Translations under genes and position numbers: made by a program
Notes under the pieces: generated by a model
The model's input: only the letters and a program-made list of their open reading frames with translations
Told to the model about the DNA's origin: nothing
Database searches by the model: none
NCBI GenBank assembly: GCA_011947345.1
Contig: JAAVTG010000845.1
Coordinates: 496,001 to 560,000, forward strand
Source of the DNA: Phytophthora quininea
Lineage: Eukaryota; Oomycota; Peronosporomycetes; Peronosporales; Peronosporaceae
Direction: 5' to 3'
DNA: 64,000 nt
Shown here: positions 10,601 to 20,367 of the stretch, one piece after another
How the letters are laid out: each line of letters begins with the position of its first letter
Numbering within the stretch: position 1 is the stretch's first letter

Positions 10601-11834
10601 ACCCGGAAGCGATGTCCATAGTTGAGAAGAGTCGCGCATTACCCAACACGTCCAGAATATCGTCAATCAACGGCATCGGATAGCTATCCTTCACCGTCAA
10701 GGCGTTCAAGCGTCTGTAATCAATGCAGAAACGTATCCCTCCATCGGGTTTACGGATCATCAGAACAGGACTAGCCCACGGACTGGTAGATGGTCGGATA
10801 ATCCCCAACTCGAGATATTGTTGTATCTCAGCTTCCATCACAGCACCCTCCGCTTGAGAGACGCGATACGGTCTCTGTTTCACGGGAGCGTGATCTCCCG
10901 TATCGATCGAAAACTTCAAAAGGTCGGTCCGGCCCGGTTTCTTTGACGTTTCCACGAACAGATCACGGAACTTGTTGAGCTCCGTACGCAAAATCGCGCG
11001 TTGCTCCTCATTCAACTTTGACCCAGAGAAATCAACCTCAAGTTCGTCATTGTCGCCGTGCCTATCAGTAGTACTTAGACCCGGCAGGGACTTGTCTTCC
11101 ACACCAGTCGTCAACATGCCTCCGATTACAGCACTAATATCAACGGTCTTTTCAGACTCACTACTAGCGGACCGTTCTCGTTCCCGTTCAGAGGTAAACG
11201 CGGAGTCCGGAAGAATCGTGGTATTGGCGACCACGGCACCCTTGCTAATTACAATTTCCTCAGTGGACGCATTGCAAAGCTCCACAATCACTCGACCTTC
11301 TTGGATAGTGCAAATTGATCGAGCCACCCGCAACTTAGGGTAAGCACTGCTCACTCCCTCCACCAAAGTCACTGTTCCTGAACCAACCTCTCCGTCCACA
11401 CAGGCAGCTGTCAGCACTTGGTGTCCTGGTTTTAGGCGGATAGGACTCGCCACCCACACCGAACAGACTTTAGCAACAGGTGCCATACCCAATCGAAAGA
11501 CTTCGCCAGTTTCCTTTAGGGTCAGAGTCTTCTCTTCGGTATCGATAACAGCACGAAAAGCGGCGAGCACATCCATGCCTAGAATGGCATCCACATGTAG
11601 GGAGTTTGTCACGACGAAGGGAACAGTTTTCTCCACGGATCCAAGTCGTAAAGGCAAGTCAATTTCTCCTCGGATCTTCATGTCATTCCCCGACGCGCTA
11701 GTCAGGCTTCTAGAGTATGGCTTCAAAGGCGCGTTCAATAGGCCCAACCGTTTCAGCACCTTATCGTCGATCAAACTTGCAAAGGCGCCTGTATCCATTA
11801 GAAGCTCCGACGGCAGACAATCAATGTATCCCAT
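7644..11834 (-). CDS. pol: Ty3/gypsy Pol: protease, reverse transcriptase, RNase H, integrase, chromodomain-like tail
   Basis: Uninterrupted 1396-codon frame from the ATG at 11834; the same frame is open upstream to about 12006. Protease: LLMDTGAF at residues 12-19. Reverse transcriptase about 310-480, with FSTMDIASGYW and YLDD at 469-472. RNase H about 613-740 (LYVDSS, FTDHKALTW). Integrase: zinc-binding H-H-C-C region near 880-930, then a DDE core (VVDAIG, LLSDRGSNF, HPQTQGLVERFNG). The C-terminal DEAIVDLLARRI to NAFENRR segment resembles a chromodomain, as in chromoviruses. All catalytic motifs are present, so the copy could be active. The join to the preceding acidic region needs a one-base shift near 11990-12006. 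Confidence 0.95.
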   Translation of the reverse strand: MGYIDCLPSELLMDTGAFASLIDDKVLKRLGLLNAPLKPYSRSLTSASGNDMKIRGEIDLPLRLGSVEKTVPFVVTNSLHVDAILGMDVLAAFRAVIDTEEKTLTLKETGEVFRLGMAPVAKVCSVWVASPIRLKPGHQVLTAACVDGEVGSGTVTLVEGVSSAYPKLRVARSICTIQEGRVIVELCNASTEEIVISKGAVVANTTILPDSAFTSERERERSASSESEKTVDISAVIGGMLTTGVEDKSLPGLSTTDRHGDNDELEVDFSGSKLNEEQRAILRTELNKFRDLFVETSKKPGRTDLLKFSIDTGDHAPVKQRPYRVSQAEGAVMEAEIQQYLELGIIRPSTSPWASPVLMIRKPDGGIRFCIDYRRLNALTVKDSYPMPLIDDILDVLGNARLFSTMDIASGYWNVPMANGSIEKTAFTCKYGLYEWLVMPFGLCNAVPAFERLMETVLIDLKWRTCLVYLDDCVVFSSDFPTHLERLRLVLERFRAAGFKLKMKKCHWGRSQVAFLGHIVTPSGILPNPEKVKAVLNVLRPHDLHTLRAFLGLTSYFRRYIPGYAAISAPLERLKQKEVMFMWDSDCEIAFQQLKKVLVKPPILAYPDFSKRFKLYVDSSRLAVGACLMQTVEGKDRVVAYASKLLVGSQKNWIRKTDGITEIECWGIVWATRKFRCYLDRTEFDLFTDHKALTWVFSPENRTSNAKLARWAMELSQLSFKVFHKPGTTLGHVDGLSRMHCASVCAITIDDLLNAEEDGEVDTPALTERRDVVADPEGIPASSAGRGFRFQSGAAGSQDTRSPEERTPEPGEETMSGEDGRVLTSLDEFGLDRAKFKEEQANTPWICAMRAFIEVGALAIDPQIRTKILRTASNYEVKNGILMRRVHLRAAAGPAETISVPVIPLPFIETVLHYLHRDIFSAHVGVRRMIFRVRRHAYWHGWAKDVHEYVEACNVCSGGKGYRPWKNGLMQRMPVQKLNGPFSLLVVDAIGPLITTPRGNKYILVFADYFTRWVEAFPVACLDSVTFIDTMINGVISRHGVPDRLLSDRGSNFTSELAKAFYETLGIKKLFGAAYHPQTQGLVERFNGTLLGMVKLYVNETQSDWDLLLPRLLFAYRTSYHEALGDTPFFSLYGRDATLPIDVAFLNTTDDWQSNDIALYRRQLFNSFRDRRRTVERQLLKAQDRHQRRLNDQVAVTFEEGEAVWVYQYFRAKRSEKKTRKLAFSWHGPYRVVGSVGNNAYKVAIPTHPDKIVTINVNRLKPFKGRWSRPFADEVPDGVGDSAENDEGPLLEEDLPSTSFAEDRLFGGDELVITGVDEAIVDLLARRIEKRELQYLVLTANYKTAWVPCRKLEPYYKKLINAFENRRGEAEGLPTMRRSTRLADANAVVDDDDFLF

Positions 11835-13354
11835 CGAAGTCGCTTCAATTCCCTCGACAGGCTCGACCGAACACAGATACCGCTTGCTTGCAGACGTTCT
11901 TTTCGGAACGCCTTCAGGTACTTTAGCCCTGGCCGTCCCAGGATCCCAAATACGCAGTCCCGACGACGCTTCCTTCTGTTCACCGGCTCGCCAAACAGGT
12001 CACAACAGTCGAGATTATCTAGCGAAGGAGTCTGTTCACGCTCTGCCTCACAGTCGGAACGCCATCGTACACGGAGCTTGACACGGATCTCAGAGGCACT
12101 TTCGTAGTAGTAGTCTTCTGTAAGTCCTACGACACAGTTTCGCATCGTAGAGGGCATCTTCCCACCAATCCGCTCGAGAACTTCTGTAGCTCGCGCCTCA
12201 TCAAAGGCTACCTCTTTCTCGACTCCAGATCGCGATCGATCAGCGCCCAGGGCTGCTGGATCGGGTCCCTTTTCTCTTTCTAGGGCCAACTCATAAGCCG
12301 TTCGGCGAGCTAAACTACGCCATTGCATCGGAATTACCAGTCTAGGTTCAGGAGTCACTTCCACACTCTGGTCAGGATTATCAAGACGTACTCCGATGTT
12401 GCAGATGACCACAGTCTCACGTCCTTCCTCCAGATCGGCAGTGACTTCAGGAATTTGACCGTCAGTGCTATCGTTTCCACTAGAGTCCTTCACATCCGTG
12501 ACTCGAGGCGAAGATTCTCCCGTATTCACTTGTGCTATCACCGATTCACCGTTTTCAACTGCGTCCTGAAAATTTCGGTTAGCACGTTTGGCTTCGGCAG
12601 TCGAGGCCAAGGTGTTCTCATACCATTTTAGCCAGTACTCAGGACTTCCCATCTCGCCAAGCGTTGCGTCCCTGGTCCTTTCCAGCACGTCCACTGGGAT
12701 ATCGAGGACATCACTAAGCTCCTGAAGAGACGGCTCTGTTAAACTCTGTGCGTTTTCCTCAAGGCGCCGCTCCAAGTTTTCTTCATCCAGTGGATACAAC
12801 TTGTCCTCTAGTTCTTTGTCGTATTCTTCCGATTCAGGTTCAGCATCATCCCACTGGTTCATCTCAATAGCCGTTAGCTCCTTTTCCGTAAACAACCGCT
12901 TGTACTCGGCCCCACTAGACTCGTTAGAGACAGCTACCGGAATCTTTTGGGCCTGGTCCAGGTTCACTTCGTCACCTTTTCCACCGTCATCAAGAACAGA
13001 TTCCTCGTCCGTAGGAACAGGTCCCTGCTCACACTCGATCTCGGCTTGGCCAGGAACGGTCCTGTGGGTCGATTCACCTGAGGAGTCATCATTCATCAAC
13101 AGCTCCTCGTCCTTTTCTTCTTCATCCGTCATGACAGCCTCAACAAACCGCACGGTTTTCATTCTCCTCCCGTCGGTAGTCACCGCCGCTTCTTTCAAAC
13201 CTTTTTCATCACAGTCATTTGCAAACTCTTCTTCAAACTCCTCAGGAGCCACGGCGACACCGTCTTCATCCGTACGCCTAACCGTGCTCCTTTCCGTGTC
13301 GACACTCAGACAGGAGGAAGGAACGACACTTCCTTTCCCCTCCTCCCGTCCCCT
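11798..13354 (-). CDS. Acidic region between Gag and protease (N-terminal part of Pol)
   Basis: About 480 residues, very rich in Glu, Asp and Ser, with no recognised domain. It is in the same frame as Gag, separated only by the UGA at 13357-13355, so a Gag-Pol readthrough product is possible; no ATG opens it (the first in-frame near-cognate codon is GTG at 13252). Toward its end the coding sense passes to the protease frame near 12000. After that switch the protein-like reading (PVWRAGEQKEASSGLRIWD) leads straight into protease; the tail of this frame to 11798 is probably spurious. Long acidic spacers are unusual in gypsy polyproteins. Confidence 0.6.
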   Translation of the reverse strand, partial: RGREEGKGSVVPSSCLSVDTERSTVRRTDEDGVAVAPEEFEEEFANDCDEKGLKEAAVTTDGRRMKTVRFVEAVMTDEEEKDEELLMNDDSSGESTHRTVPGQAEIECEQGPVPTDEESVLDDGGKGDEVNLDQAQKIPVAVSNESSGAEYKRLFTEKELTAIEMNQWDDAEPESEEYDKELEDKLYPLDEENLERRLEENAQSLTEPSLQELSDVLDIPVDVLERTRDATLGEMGSPEYWLKWYENTLASTAEAKRANRNFQDAVENGESVIAQVNTGESSPRVTDVKDSSGNDSTDGQIPEVTADLEEGRETVVICNIGVRLDNPDQSVEVTPEPRLVIPMQWRSLARRTAYELALEREKGPDPAALGADRSRSGVEKEVAFDEARATEVLERIGGKMPSTMRNCVVGLTEDYYYESASEIRVKLRVRWRSDCEAEREQTPSLDNLDCCDLFGEPVNRRKRRRDCVFGILGRPGLKYLKAFRKERLQASGICVRSSLSRELKRLRWDTLIVCRRSF

Positions 13355-15584
13355 TCATTGCTGGGGCGGTGGCAGCGACGGCACCGGCCCTTCGCTGGTC
13401 CTTCCACTCGTCGCGCTCTGATGCCACAGGCGTAGAGCATTCACGGCAGGACAGTCGGAAGCCATGTGCCCAGACTCACCACATGCAAAGCAACTTCGCG
13501 GAGGCCGACCACCGTTCCCATTCCCACGATAGACACGGGGCTCACTGCACTCGATGCCGTAATGACCCATTTGCCCACAATTATTGCATTTCCCGTTCTG
13601 GCGAAGGCAAACTGCACGACTGTGACCAACACGAAGACAACGACCACAGATGATAGTTCCTTCTTGAGTACGCTGATCGGGTCCTTGAAGAATGCCTCGA
13701 GTAACTCTGCCATTATTAGCGTTTGGCACGGCGTCCGCCACTGAAGTGGGTGGAACACTGTTAGCAATCGAAGCAACAGAAACTCCACGGTTCAGCGGTG
13801 AACTTGGTTGCGAAAGCAGTTGTTGCTGCTGTTCCAGTTGCTGTTGCTGAGCCACCATCAAGGATTGCAATAGAGCGATCCTTTTATCCATTTCTTCTAA
13901 GGCAGGATTCAACCGTTGCTGATGTTCATCCACAAATTCGTCTTCCTCTTCTTCAGGACGATGCATCTCTTTCAGTAACAGATACTCGCACGCCTGAGGA
14001 ATCGTCGTCACATAACTGACCCGGAGCATGGCACGGATCGCCTTGTTACGCAGACCCTTGCAAAATAGCTGGAATCGCATCTTGGAGTCATGATAGTTGA
14101 GACTATCGCACAAATCAGACACTCGGTCGCCCCATTCTTCGACAGATTCACCACGCTCACGCTTCAGCGAATTCAATTTGCCCCACAATTCTTCAGGGGT
14201 CTGACTCACAAAGCGGTTGTGAAAACGCACTCGAAGAGTGTCAAAGTCCTGAATGTTTGAGGTGCCCCACCATCGCTTGCCGGTGTCCCCTTGAGACATC
14301 GATAGAAGGCCAACAATCTCGCGGTTTCGGGCAGCGTCGCCGTGTTCGCTTCGAATGACATCCAGAACTGTTTGGCCTTATTAGGAGTCGAGCTATCCGA
14401 CAGGAACGGCGGCAACCACTCCACAATCCTCCACGCTTCTCTGGACACAAGAGGTTGGGATTGGAACGGTATTACTCCCGCCGGATTCACAACACTGCCA
14501 GCTGCGGGCACACCCGGAGCAAAAGTCACTCCAGAATACGTAGCCGACAAGGAGGCAGGCCTCGAGGTCGCGATTGCCGGTGCATGAGCCGTCGTAGTCA
14601 CTGTCGACATAGGGGTCGTCGTAGACGCATACTCTTGCGATAGAGAAGGTCTTACGTACGACCGAGGCGCTCCTAGTCCAGCTTGGGTAGGTACTCGTAC
14701 CGAGAGAGGGACCGTCGGAAGTCCAAGACCCTGACTCATAGGCCTGGGAGCTCCCGTCGGTACTACAGGACGAGCGATCGGCACGGGGGTCGGCTTTCCA
14801 CCGTAGACTGCCTCGGGATGCCTCCAAGCCCACTGAGAGGAGATCCGCTCGTCATCAAGAAGGGATTATCAACAAAGTAGGGGTTCAATTCCCCATTCGT
14901 TCGCGGTTCCGTTCCAGTGTAGAGCGGAATCGTTCCACTCGGAGTCGGGGGCACGACTCCAGTCGACCCTAGTCCCCAATTAAGCGTTTCGGTTAACATT
15001 CGAGGAGCCGTCCTCAGCAAGGCAGCATGTTCCTGCGCTTGACTGATCCGCTGTTGTTGCCGCTGAGCCATCACATGCTCCAACCGAATCGCTAGATCCT
15101 GCACTTGTTCGTCCGAAAGATCCGAGTAAACATCATCCTGTTCGGGAGTAGGCGCTCGAGGATTCATAACGGCAGTTCCCGACAAAGGAGAAATCGTCGC
15201 CATGGCTGTGTCAGCCCCCGTTCTTGACACTGTCACTCTAATATCACCATCAGAATGAGTCCCAGCCGAAGAAGGACGGGCATTAGTGGCCCATGCACTC
15301 CTCGTCAAGAACTCCCGTATTGAAGCGCGGCCTTCAGCGGTTCCAGCTAAAGACGCACTCACATTTCCACTTCCCATTGTCTGCTGGCCTTGTTCAGGCC
15401 CAGCGCCTCCACTTAGATTCTCATGGGAGCTGGTCTGACCGGGCCGAGCCGGTTGAGGCCGTACTTCTCCACTCTGGGGCACTTGCTCTTGCCCATTGTC
15501 ACCAAAGAGGCTGGCCACCACGGCCTCATCTTCTTGCACACTCTCAACTCCGCCGCCTTCTTCTCGGCGCAATTCTCCAGACAT
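13355..15584 (-). CDS. gag: Gag polyprotein with three CCHC zinc knuckles
   Basis: About 743 aa from ATG 15584 (MSGELRREEG) to UGA 13355, after bridging single missing bases near 14820 and in a GGGG run near 14290. N-terminal half is low-complexity (Gln, Pro, Ser, Thr). The central part has the retrotransposon Gag fold signature (WWGTSNIQDFDTLRVRFHNRF ... SVEEWGDRV). A Gln-rich stretch and three CX2CX4HX4C knuckles follow (CGRCLRVGHSRAVC, CNNCGQMGHYGIEC, CFACGESGHMASDC), the nucleocapsid RNA-binding part. It packages element RNA into virus-like particles. The UGA is in frame with the following region. Confidence 0.85.
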
Positions 15585-15966
15585 CTCGTTCCCTATTTTC
15601 ACTTATCACTCGTCCACGTGCTTCCAAGAGTAGCACGCGTTCTCAATTCCGTTAACCAAGCTGTATCAATTCCACAGCACCAAGTAGACCCCCAGATCGT
15701 CTACAACACACACTTCAAGCTGTTCCCTGTAATCTCCGCAATAACCTTCAGCAGTTCACGGCGCACCCAGCGCAAATACTGCAGCGTGGACCCTTATCAG
15801 CACGCTTCAAAATCCAAATCACAACGACACACGAGTACCAGCCGTTCTGTCCGTACTGAACGACACCAAATGCTCCTTAGCTCCACAAAATTAATCCAGC
15901 GCAGTCACCACTCCTGGTCGCGCAATCTCTTGAACGCACTACAAACACAGCTCTCACGAGTGAAGC

Positions 15967-15984
15967 TACCCTGCTTCTCCACCA
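15967..15984 (-). other. Retroelement primer-binding site
   Basis: Three bases inside the 5' LTR the minus strand reads TGGTGGAGAAGCAGGG, starting with the TGG that pairs with a tRNA 3' CCA. A matching tRNA would have a 3' end of CTTCTCC plus ACCA, hence an acceptor stem beginning GGAGAAG. Its identity cannot be given without a tRNA list for this genome. Confidence 0.6.
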
Positions 15985-15987
15985 ACT

Positions 15988-16547
15988 TGTCCCGGGGCCA
16001 GCGGGGTAGATGACGTACGTCGAGCGCTTGGCTGGAGCGCGGCCCCGAGAGTTCGTACTTTAGGGAAGGGTAGCTTCAGTGCGAGCGCTGTGCGTGGTGT
16101 AGGTCGAGGAGAACGGCGCGTCGGACGGTAGACGGATAGGTAGGAGGCCCGGCTAGTTGAACGAAAAGCTGTCTTTGTAGCTGTTAGTCCTGCTTAGTCC
16201 TGAACTGTTCGACCTGTTCTGTAGTCAGCAAAATCGATTCTAAAGTGAGTTGGCAGCCGATCGCGCACGCAGTTGACGACACCTTGGGCTTTCACCCCTC
16301 CGCTCTCACTGGGGCAGCCCTTGTACGACCTCCATCCCTTACGCGACTCCTCGCCTCTTTGTCAAGCCAAGGCGGCCTTAGCACGCCGGCGACCTCCGTC
16401 CCAGCGTCGCCAGATCCGGCCATCCCTCGGAAGGCGCTAGCGAATGTTCCAGGCGTTCGACGAATCAGCCTCCTCCACGGCTCTCATATCAGCCAATAGG
16501 ACGGGGTCGTCCTCTGGGATATTACCGTCCGCGTAGGACCCGGGACA
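15988..16547 (-). repeat. 5' LTR (560 bp)
   Basis: Same sequence as 3938-4497. It is followed at 16548 by CTGA, matching the four bases left of the other LTR, which fixes the element boundaries. Confidence 0.95.
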
Positions 16548-16770
16548 CTGAGCCACATGTTCGGTAAAGCTGTCGCTCTAATGCATTTGAGCACTCGGTA
16601 AACAATCTATCGCATAAATGATCAGTTGCTCGATCTATTCTCTATTGATCTCTCTACCGAAAACTCGAGCATCCACACCGTGTCCGTTTGGTTCACTCGA
16701 TCAGACTCGGTCACTTCCAAACATCCATCCCACCCAGCAAACTACCTCCAAACCAACAAGTCCAGCATCA

Positions 16771-17100
16771 ATGCCGTCGCGCCAGTCATCTCCGCCCCAC
16801 CGTACCCCAACTAGAACGCCTTCCCGTACGCCAGCAAGTGCCAGGCGCAATGCCCGCCGTGTGGCTGACCGGCAAGGGTCACCTCGACCGCAAGATGATC
16901 GTGTACGAGCTACCCGAGCCTCAGCTCGGGCACGTGCAGCCGAAGCAGCGCATCTTCAAGCAATGCTTACAATGTTGGAGGAGCGAGAGTATGATGTAGC
17001 GATTCTCCAAAGTATCGCGGCAGCCAACTATCGCTTTCCCTATTGGCGGAATCAGGTTACAATTTTGGGCCAATCCCAGGATCAGATAAACGTTCGTTAA
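16771..17100 (+). CDS. Small hypothetical protein, possibly a transposon relic
   Basis: About 109 codons from ATG 16771 (MPSRQSSPPHRTPTRTPSRT). The N-terminal half is Ser/Thr/Pro/Arg-rich and basic. The C-terminal half is Ala/Arg-rich and could form a helix (ARARAAEAAHLQAMLTMLEE). No family is recognised. It lies just right of the LTR element insertion, and the disordered basic start could be a broken Gag-like product. Coding status is uncertain. Confidence 0.25.
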   Translation: MPSRQSSPPHRTPTRTPSRTPASARRNARRVADRQGSPRPQDDRVRATRASARARAAEAAHLQAMLTMLEEREYDVAILQSIAAANYRFPYWRNQVTILGQSQDQINVR

Positions 17101-18333
17101 CCTCAGGGTGTCACTATTCTGGGTACCACTATATCGAGGTGGTCACTACGTCTGGTCGCGAGGCTGAATGAGTGGCCCTGCTAGCACCGACCATATTTCA
17201 CTTGGTATTTGTAAAGAATCATCGGGAAGAGTAGATTCAGAGAGAGTAAGAGCCTGCGAGGGCGATACAAACACAGCAGATATTTCCCCTTACTACCCAA
17301 GCGGCCAAGCGTCCTAGGTAAGCACCTTTCCCTTGAGTTGGGTTATGCCTGCCAGCGAACACAGACCTTCGTGAAGTGAATGTTCGTTTGGTCAGGCCAA
17401 GAGTGAAGAGTGGTAGTTAGAGTGTATTTTGGTTTGACCTATTAATATGACAGAACCCTTGTGTGGAGTGCTAGAGTCGCATTCCAACGTGACTTCCGGC
17501 CGGGGTTATACTCTGGCGCCCTCGTAAGAGAGTCCACGGGACTAGGCAACCTTAATCTGTTGGTGCCATGGGGTTTAGTGTGTGTGAAAGAGTGTTTGGG
17601 GGTACAGGCGAAAGTTCGTGCCTGTTACGCTCGTGTATATTGCTAGCAAGCGTAGTCAGTCAGCGAAGGACACACCGGCTCGGGCAAGGTCCAATCTGGT
17701 CCCTTCAGATTACGCCCCAACATTCGCCTGACAATCTGGAAGGTATATTGTTGTGTTCGGAAGCTCACTGCTACATTAGCGAAAGTTCAATGGATTCCTA
17801 CACGATATAGAGCTTTCATAAGGCTGTCGCAAGGATGAGGATGCGTGTTGGCGCCTTAGCTCTGCTGATCTCGTAGCGATCTGAATTTCCACGGCAGCAA
17901 CAGCAACGCCCCGGTCAGAGCCCTTGATACGAACTTTACGATCCACGACTTCTTCTTGTATGAAGAGATGCATTTTCCTGCCGTGACCTGACAGCGAGTT
18001 GTGCTCGCAAGGCGAGCCGCTCGACATCGGCCCAGCGTTGCTTGCGTACTCTCCTCGAGCTCCACTTGTAGACCCGGGGGCTCCATGGCGACTGCTAATC
18101 TCAAACCTGGCCTTTCGACTTTTTACAACAAGGGTATGGCATTCTGTGAGCTTTAGCTATTCACATCGTCCTGCGCCGGCTTAGGGACGTCGTCCTCGAT
18201 ACTTGGTGCAGCCAAGTACAGCGACACCAAACCTAGGAAGATATTGTCGACCAATAATATTTCCGACAAAGTTGTGTAATGTTTGTGTAAAATCAATATT
18301 ATTATGAAAATCGCCGATTCTTGAAGAAGTGCC
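17101..18333. other. Low-content intergenic region
   Basis: No confident gene. A minus-strand ORF at 17776-18027 looks coding-like (for example VDRKVRIKGSDRGVAVAAVE), with a possible N-terminal extension in another frame to 18083, but no family is recognised. The 17100-17700 part resembles untranslated transposon sequence, without LTR or TIR boundaries that I could define. Confidence 0.3.
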
Positions 18334-20241
18334 ATGGCGCAGGAGCGAGCCTCGGACGATGGCCTGCGAGCGCGCTCTCCTGCTCCATCGACGACAATGG
18401 CTCCGTTTATGTCGTCCCAAGACGCTGCTGCGTCTTTCGACTCCGCTGCAGCCCCTACCGACGGCGTGTGGACCCAGAACAAGCGCACCAAGTGGACGCG
18501 TCTTTTGCTGCGGGAGCTCTACGACTTGGGCTTCGACGAGGCCGCCAGAGCGCTGGAACAGGAGGCACGCGTGCAGCTGCGGTCACCCGCCATGGAGACG
18601 CTGCAGAGGCTGCTAGAGCGACGCGACTGGGACCAGGCGCTGCGTCTGCTGAACGACCAGAAACTCCAGATGAAGTCCCAGCAGGCGGCGCGCGCGGCGG
18701 CGCTGCTGCTGCTACAGAGGAAATTCATCGAGCTTCTGTTGCAGCGAGAGGTGAAGCAGGCGCTGCAGACTTTCCAGCAAGAGATCCTGCCGGTCTACAA
18801 TCCCAGCGAGACGGAGGTGCAGCAACTGGCGGAGCTGCTGCTGTGTCAGGATGAAGAGGAGATGAAGCAGAGAGCCAAGATGCCCTGGCAGGGCGAGGAG
18901 TTGAGAGGCCGACTGGAGCAGCTAGTGAGTCCCGAGGAGATCATTCCAGAAGGCGCGCTGAGGAGGCTGGTGCAGGACGGGGCAGAGGTTGACCTGCAAG
19001 TGGCGCCGCCGGTTCTTAACGGACAAGTAGTAGGGAGTGCACTGAAGTGCTGCTCAAGCAGAAGGGGGACGTGTGGGAGCTGGCGTTCTCGCCCGACGGG
19101 AAGCTATTAGCGTCGGCCTCGAACGATGGCTCGGTGGTTCTGTGGGAGCTGGAGAGTGTAGCTGATCCTTCGTATGGCGATCCGACACCCCCAGTAAGTG
19201 TGAAGGGACTGCAGAAATTGTATAAAGCACTGATATTGCGACGCTGTTTAGCATCAGTCCAAGATACTTCACGTCTTCCAGAGTGTTGAGGGGCCAGTGG
19301 AGTGTCTTTCCTGGTCTCCAGACAGCCGGTGCTTGCTATGCTGTGGACGGCGGACGAGTCTGATTCAGCTCTGGGATCGAGTGGTACGTCGTCTCCCCGC
19401 AAACGCTCTCCTACATGTTTCACTTTTAAAGTACTGCTTATGGCAACTGCCGTTCTAGTCAGGCGCATTCGAGAAGCGCTTCCAGCACCCAGCGGGAGTT
19501 GTCACAAGCATCCAGTGGTTGCCCTGCGGGGACCAATTCATAAGCGGAAGTGCGGATAAATCTCTCGTCTTATGGGTAAGCTTTGCTTTTGTTTTGGCTG
19601 TGGCACTTTATTGTTCTGCTGACCAACCATCTCCTTTTGACCCTAGAATGCGAGCCAAGGATCAATTGCGTACCAGTGGAGTGGTCGACGAGCGCTTGAC
19701 ATCGCGGTGCATCCGCATGAGAGCAAGGTGTTTGCACTGGTCTCGGGCTACGAGATTCGGGTCTACGACATCGCCAGCAAGACAGACGAGCTCTTCTTCG
19801 AGGCAGAGCACCTTGTGTCCTGCTTGAAAGTGTCCCAGTCCGGGAGGTTCCTTCTCCTGAATTTCATGAGAGAAGAGCAGATCGTGTGCATCGAGATCGC
19901 TACAATGTCGCTTATGGCCAAGTACAGCGGCGTCCGAGAGCAGCGTTATGTGCTCCGACCGTGTTTTGCTGGAGCGCACAATGAGCTCGTTGTCTCGGGA
20001 AGCGAAGGTAATATTTGTAGTATACAAGAATCCAATGATGCCCACCTTCTGAAGTCTCTTTTGTTCTGCAGATGGCAAGATATACGTGTGGCATCGAGAC
20101 AGCGGCAAGCTACTGACGGCGCTGGACGGCCATGCAAGCGTAGTAAACACGGTTGTTCGCAACCCCGTCCATTCCGGCATGATTGCCAGCGCAAGCGACG
20201 ATGGAACTGTTCGCTTGTGGTGCTTCAAGTCAGCTGAGTGA
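18334..20241 (+). CDS. WDR26/GID7-like LisH-CTLH-WD40 protein (GID/CTLH ubiquitin ligase subunit)
   Basis: About 546 aa in five exons: 18334-19193, 19252-19383, 19459-19575, 19647-20007, 20072-20241. The N-terminal LisH (TRLLLRELYDLGFDEAARALEQEA) and CTLH (LLERRDWDQALRLLNDQ ... FIELLLQREVKQALQTFQQEILP) lead into a WD40 propeller: VWELAFSPDGKLLASASNDGSVVLW, VECLSWSPDSRC, FISGSADKSLVLW, SASDDGTVRLW. This architecture is that of WDR26/Gid7, a scaffold that helps assemble the CTLH E3 ligase. One missing base is inferred near 19015-19030 between VLNG and TEVLLKQKG. Introns are GT-AG, 58-75 nt. A downstream ATG at 18397 is an alternative start. Confidence 0.85.
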
Positions 20242-20367
20242 CCGCGAGAAGCGTTATCGTTTGCCTGTAGTGTATAAGTGTTTTAACCCTCCTATCTATC
20301 GCTGTTTGGTAAACCGTCGGATCCAGCGCCGGTTCGCATTCGCCGTGTCTTCAGCAACCACAGAAGC

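Larger units (their letters stand above)
3938..16547 (-). mobile_element. Full-length Ty3/gypsy LTR retrotransposon with extra ORFs
   Basis: A 12,610-bp element read on the minus strand. It is bounded by two 560-bp LTRs that start TGTCCCGGG and end CCCGGGACA, and flanked by the 4-bp direct repeat CTGA (3934-3937 and 16548-16551). Order in the element's own direction: 5' LTR (15988-16547), primer-binding site, gag, acidic region, PR-RT-RNaseH-INT, an antisense ORF (5777-7332), a multi-membrane ORF (5606-4387), polypurine tract, 3' LTR (3938-4497). PR-RT-RH-INT order and a C-terminal chromodomain-like segment point to a chromovirus-type gypsy element. LTRs looked identical in a line-by-line comparison, implying very recent insertion. 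Internal breaks are all single missing bases and probably artefacts, so the copy may be intact. Confidence 0.95.

Noticed and set aside
18153..18491. Minus-strand ORF over the WDR26-like 5' end
   Set aside because: Hydrophobic but overlaps the LisH coding exon start and has no family match.
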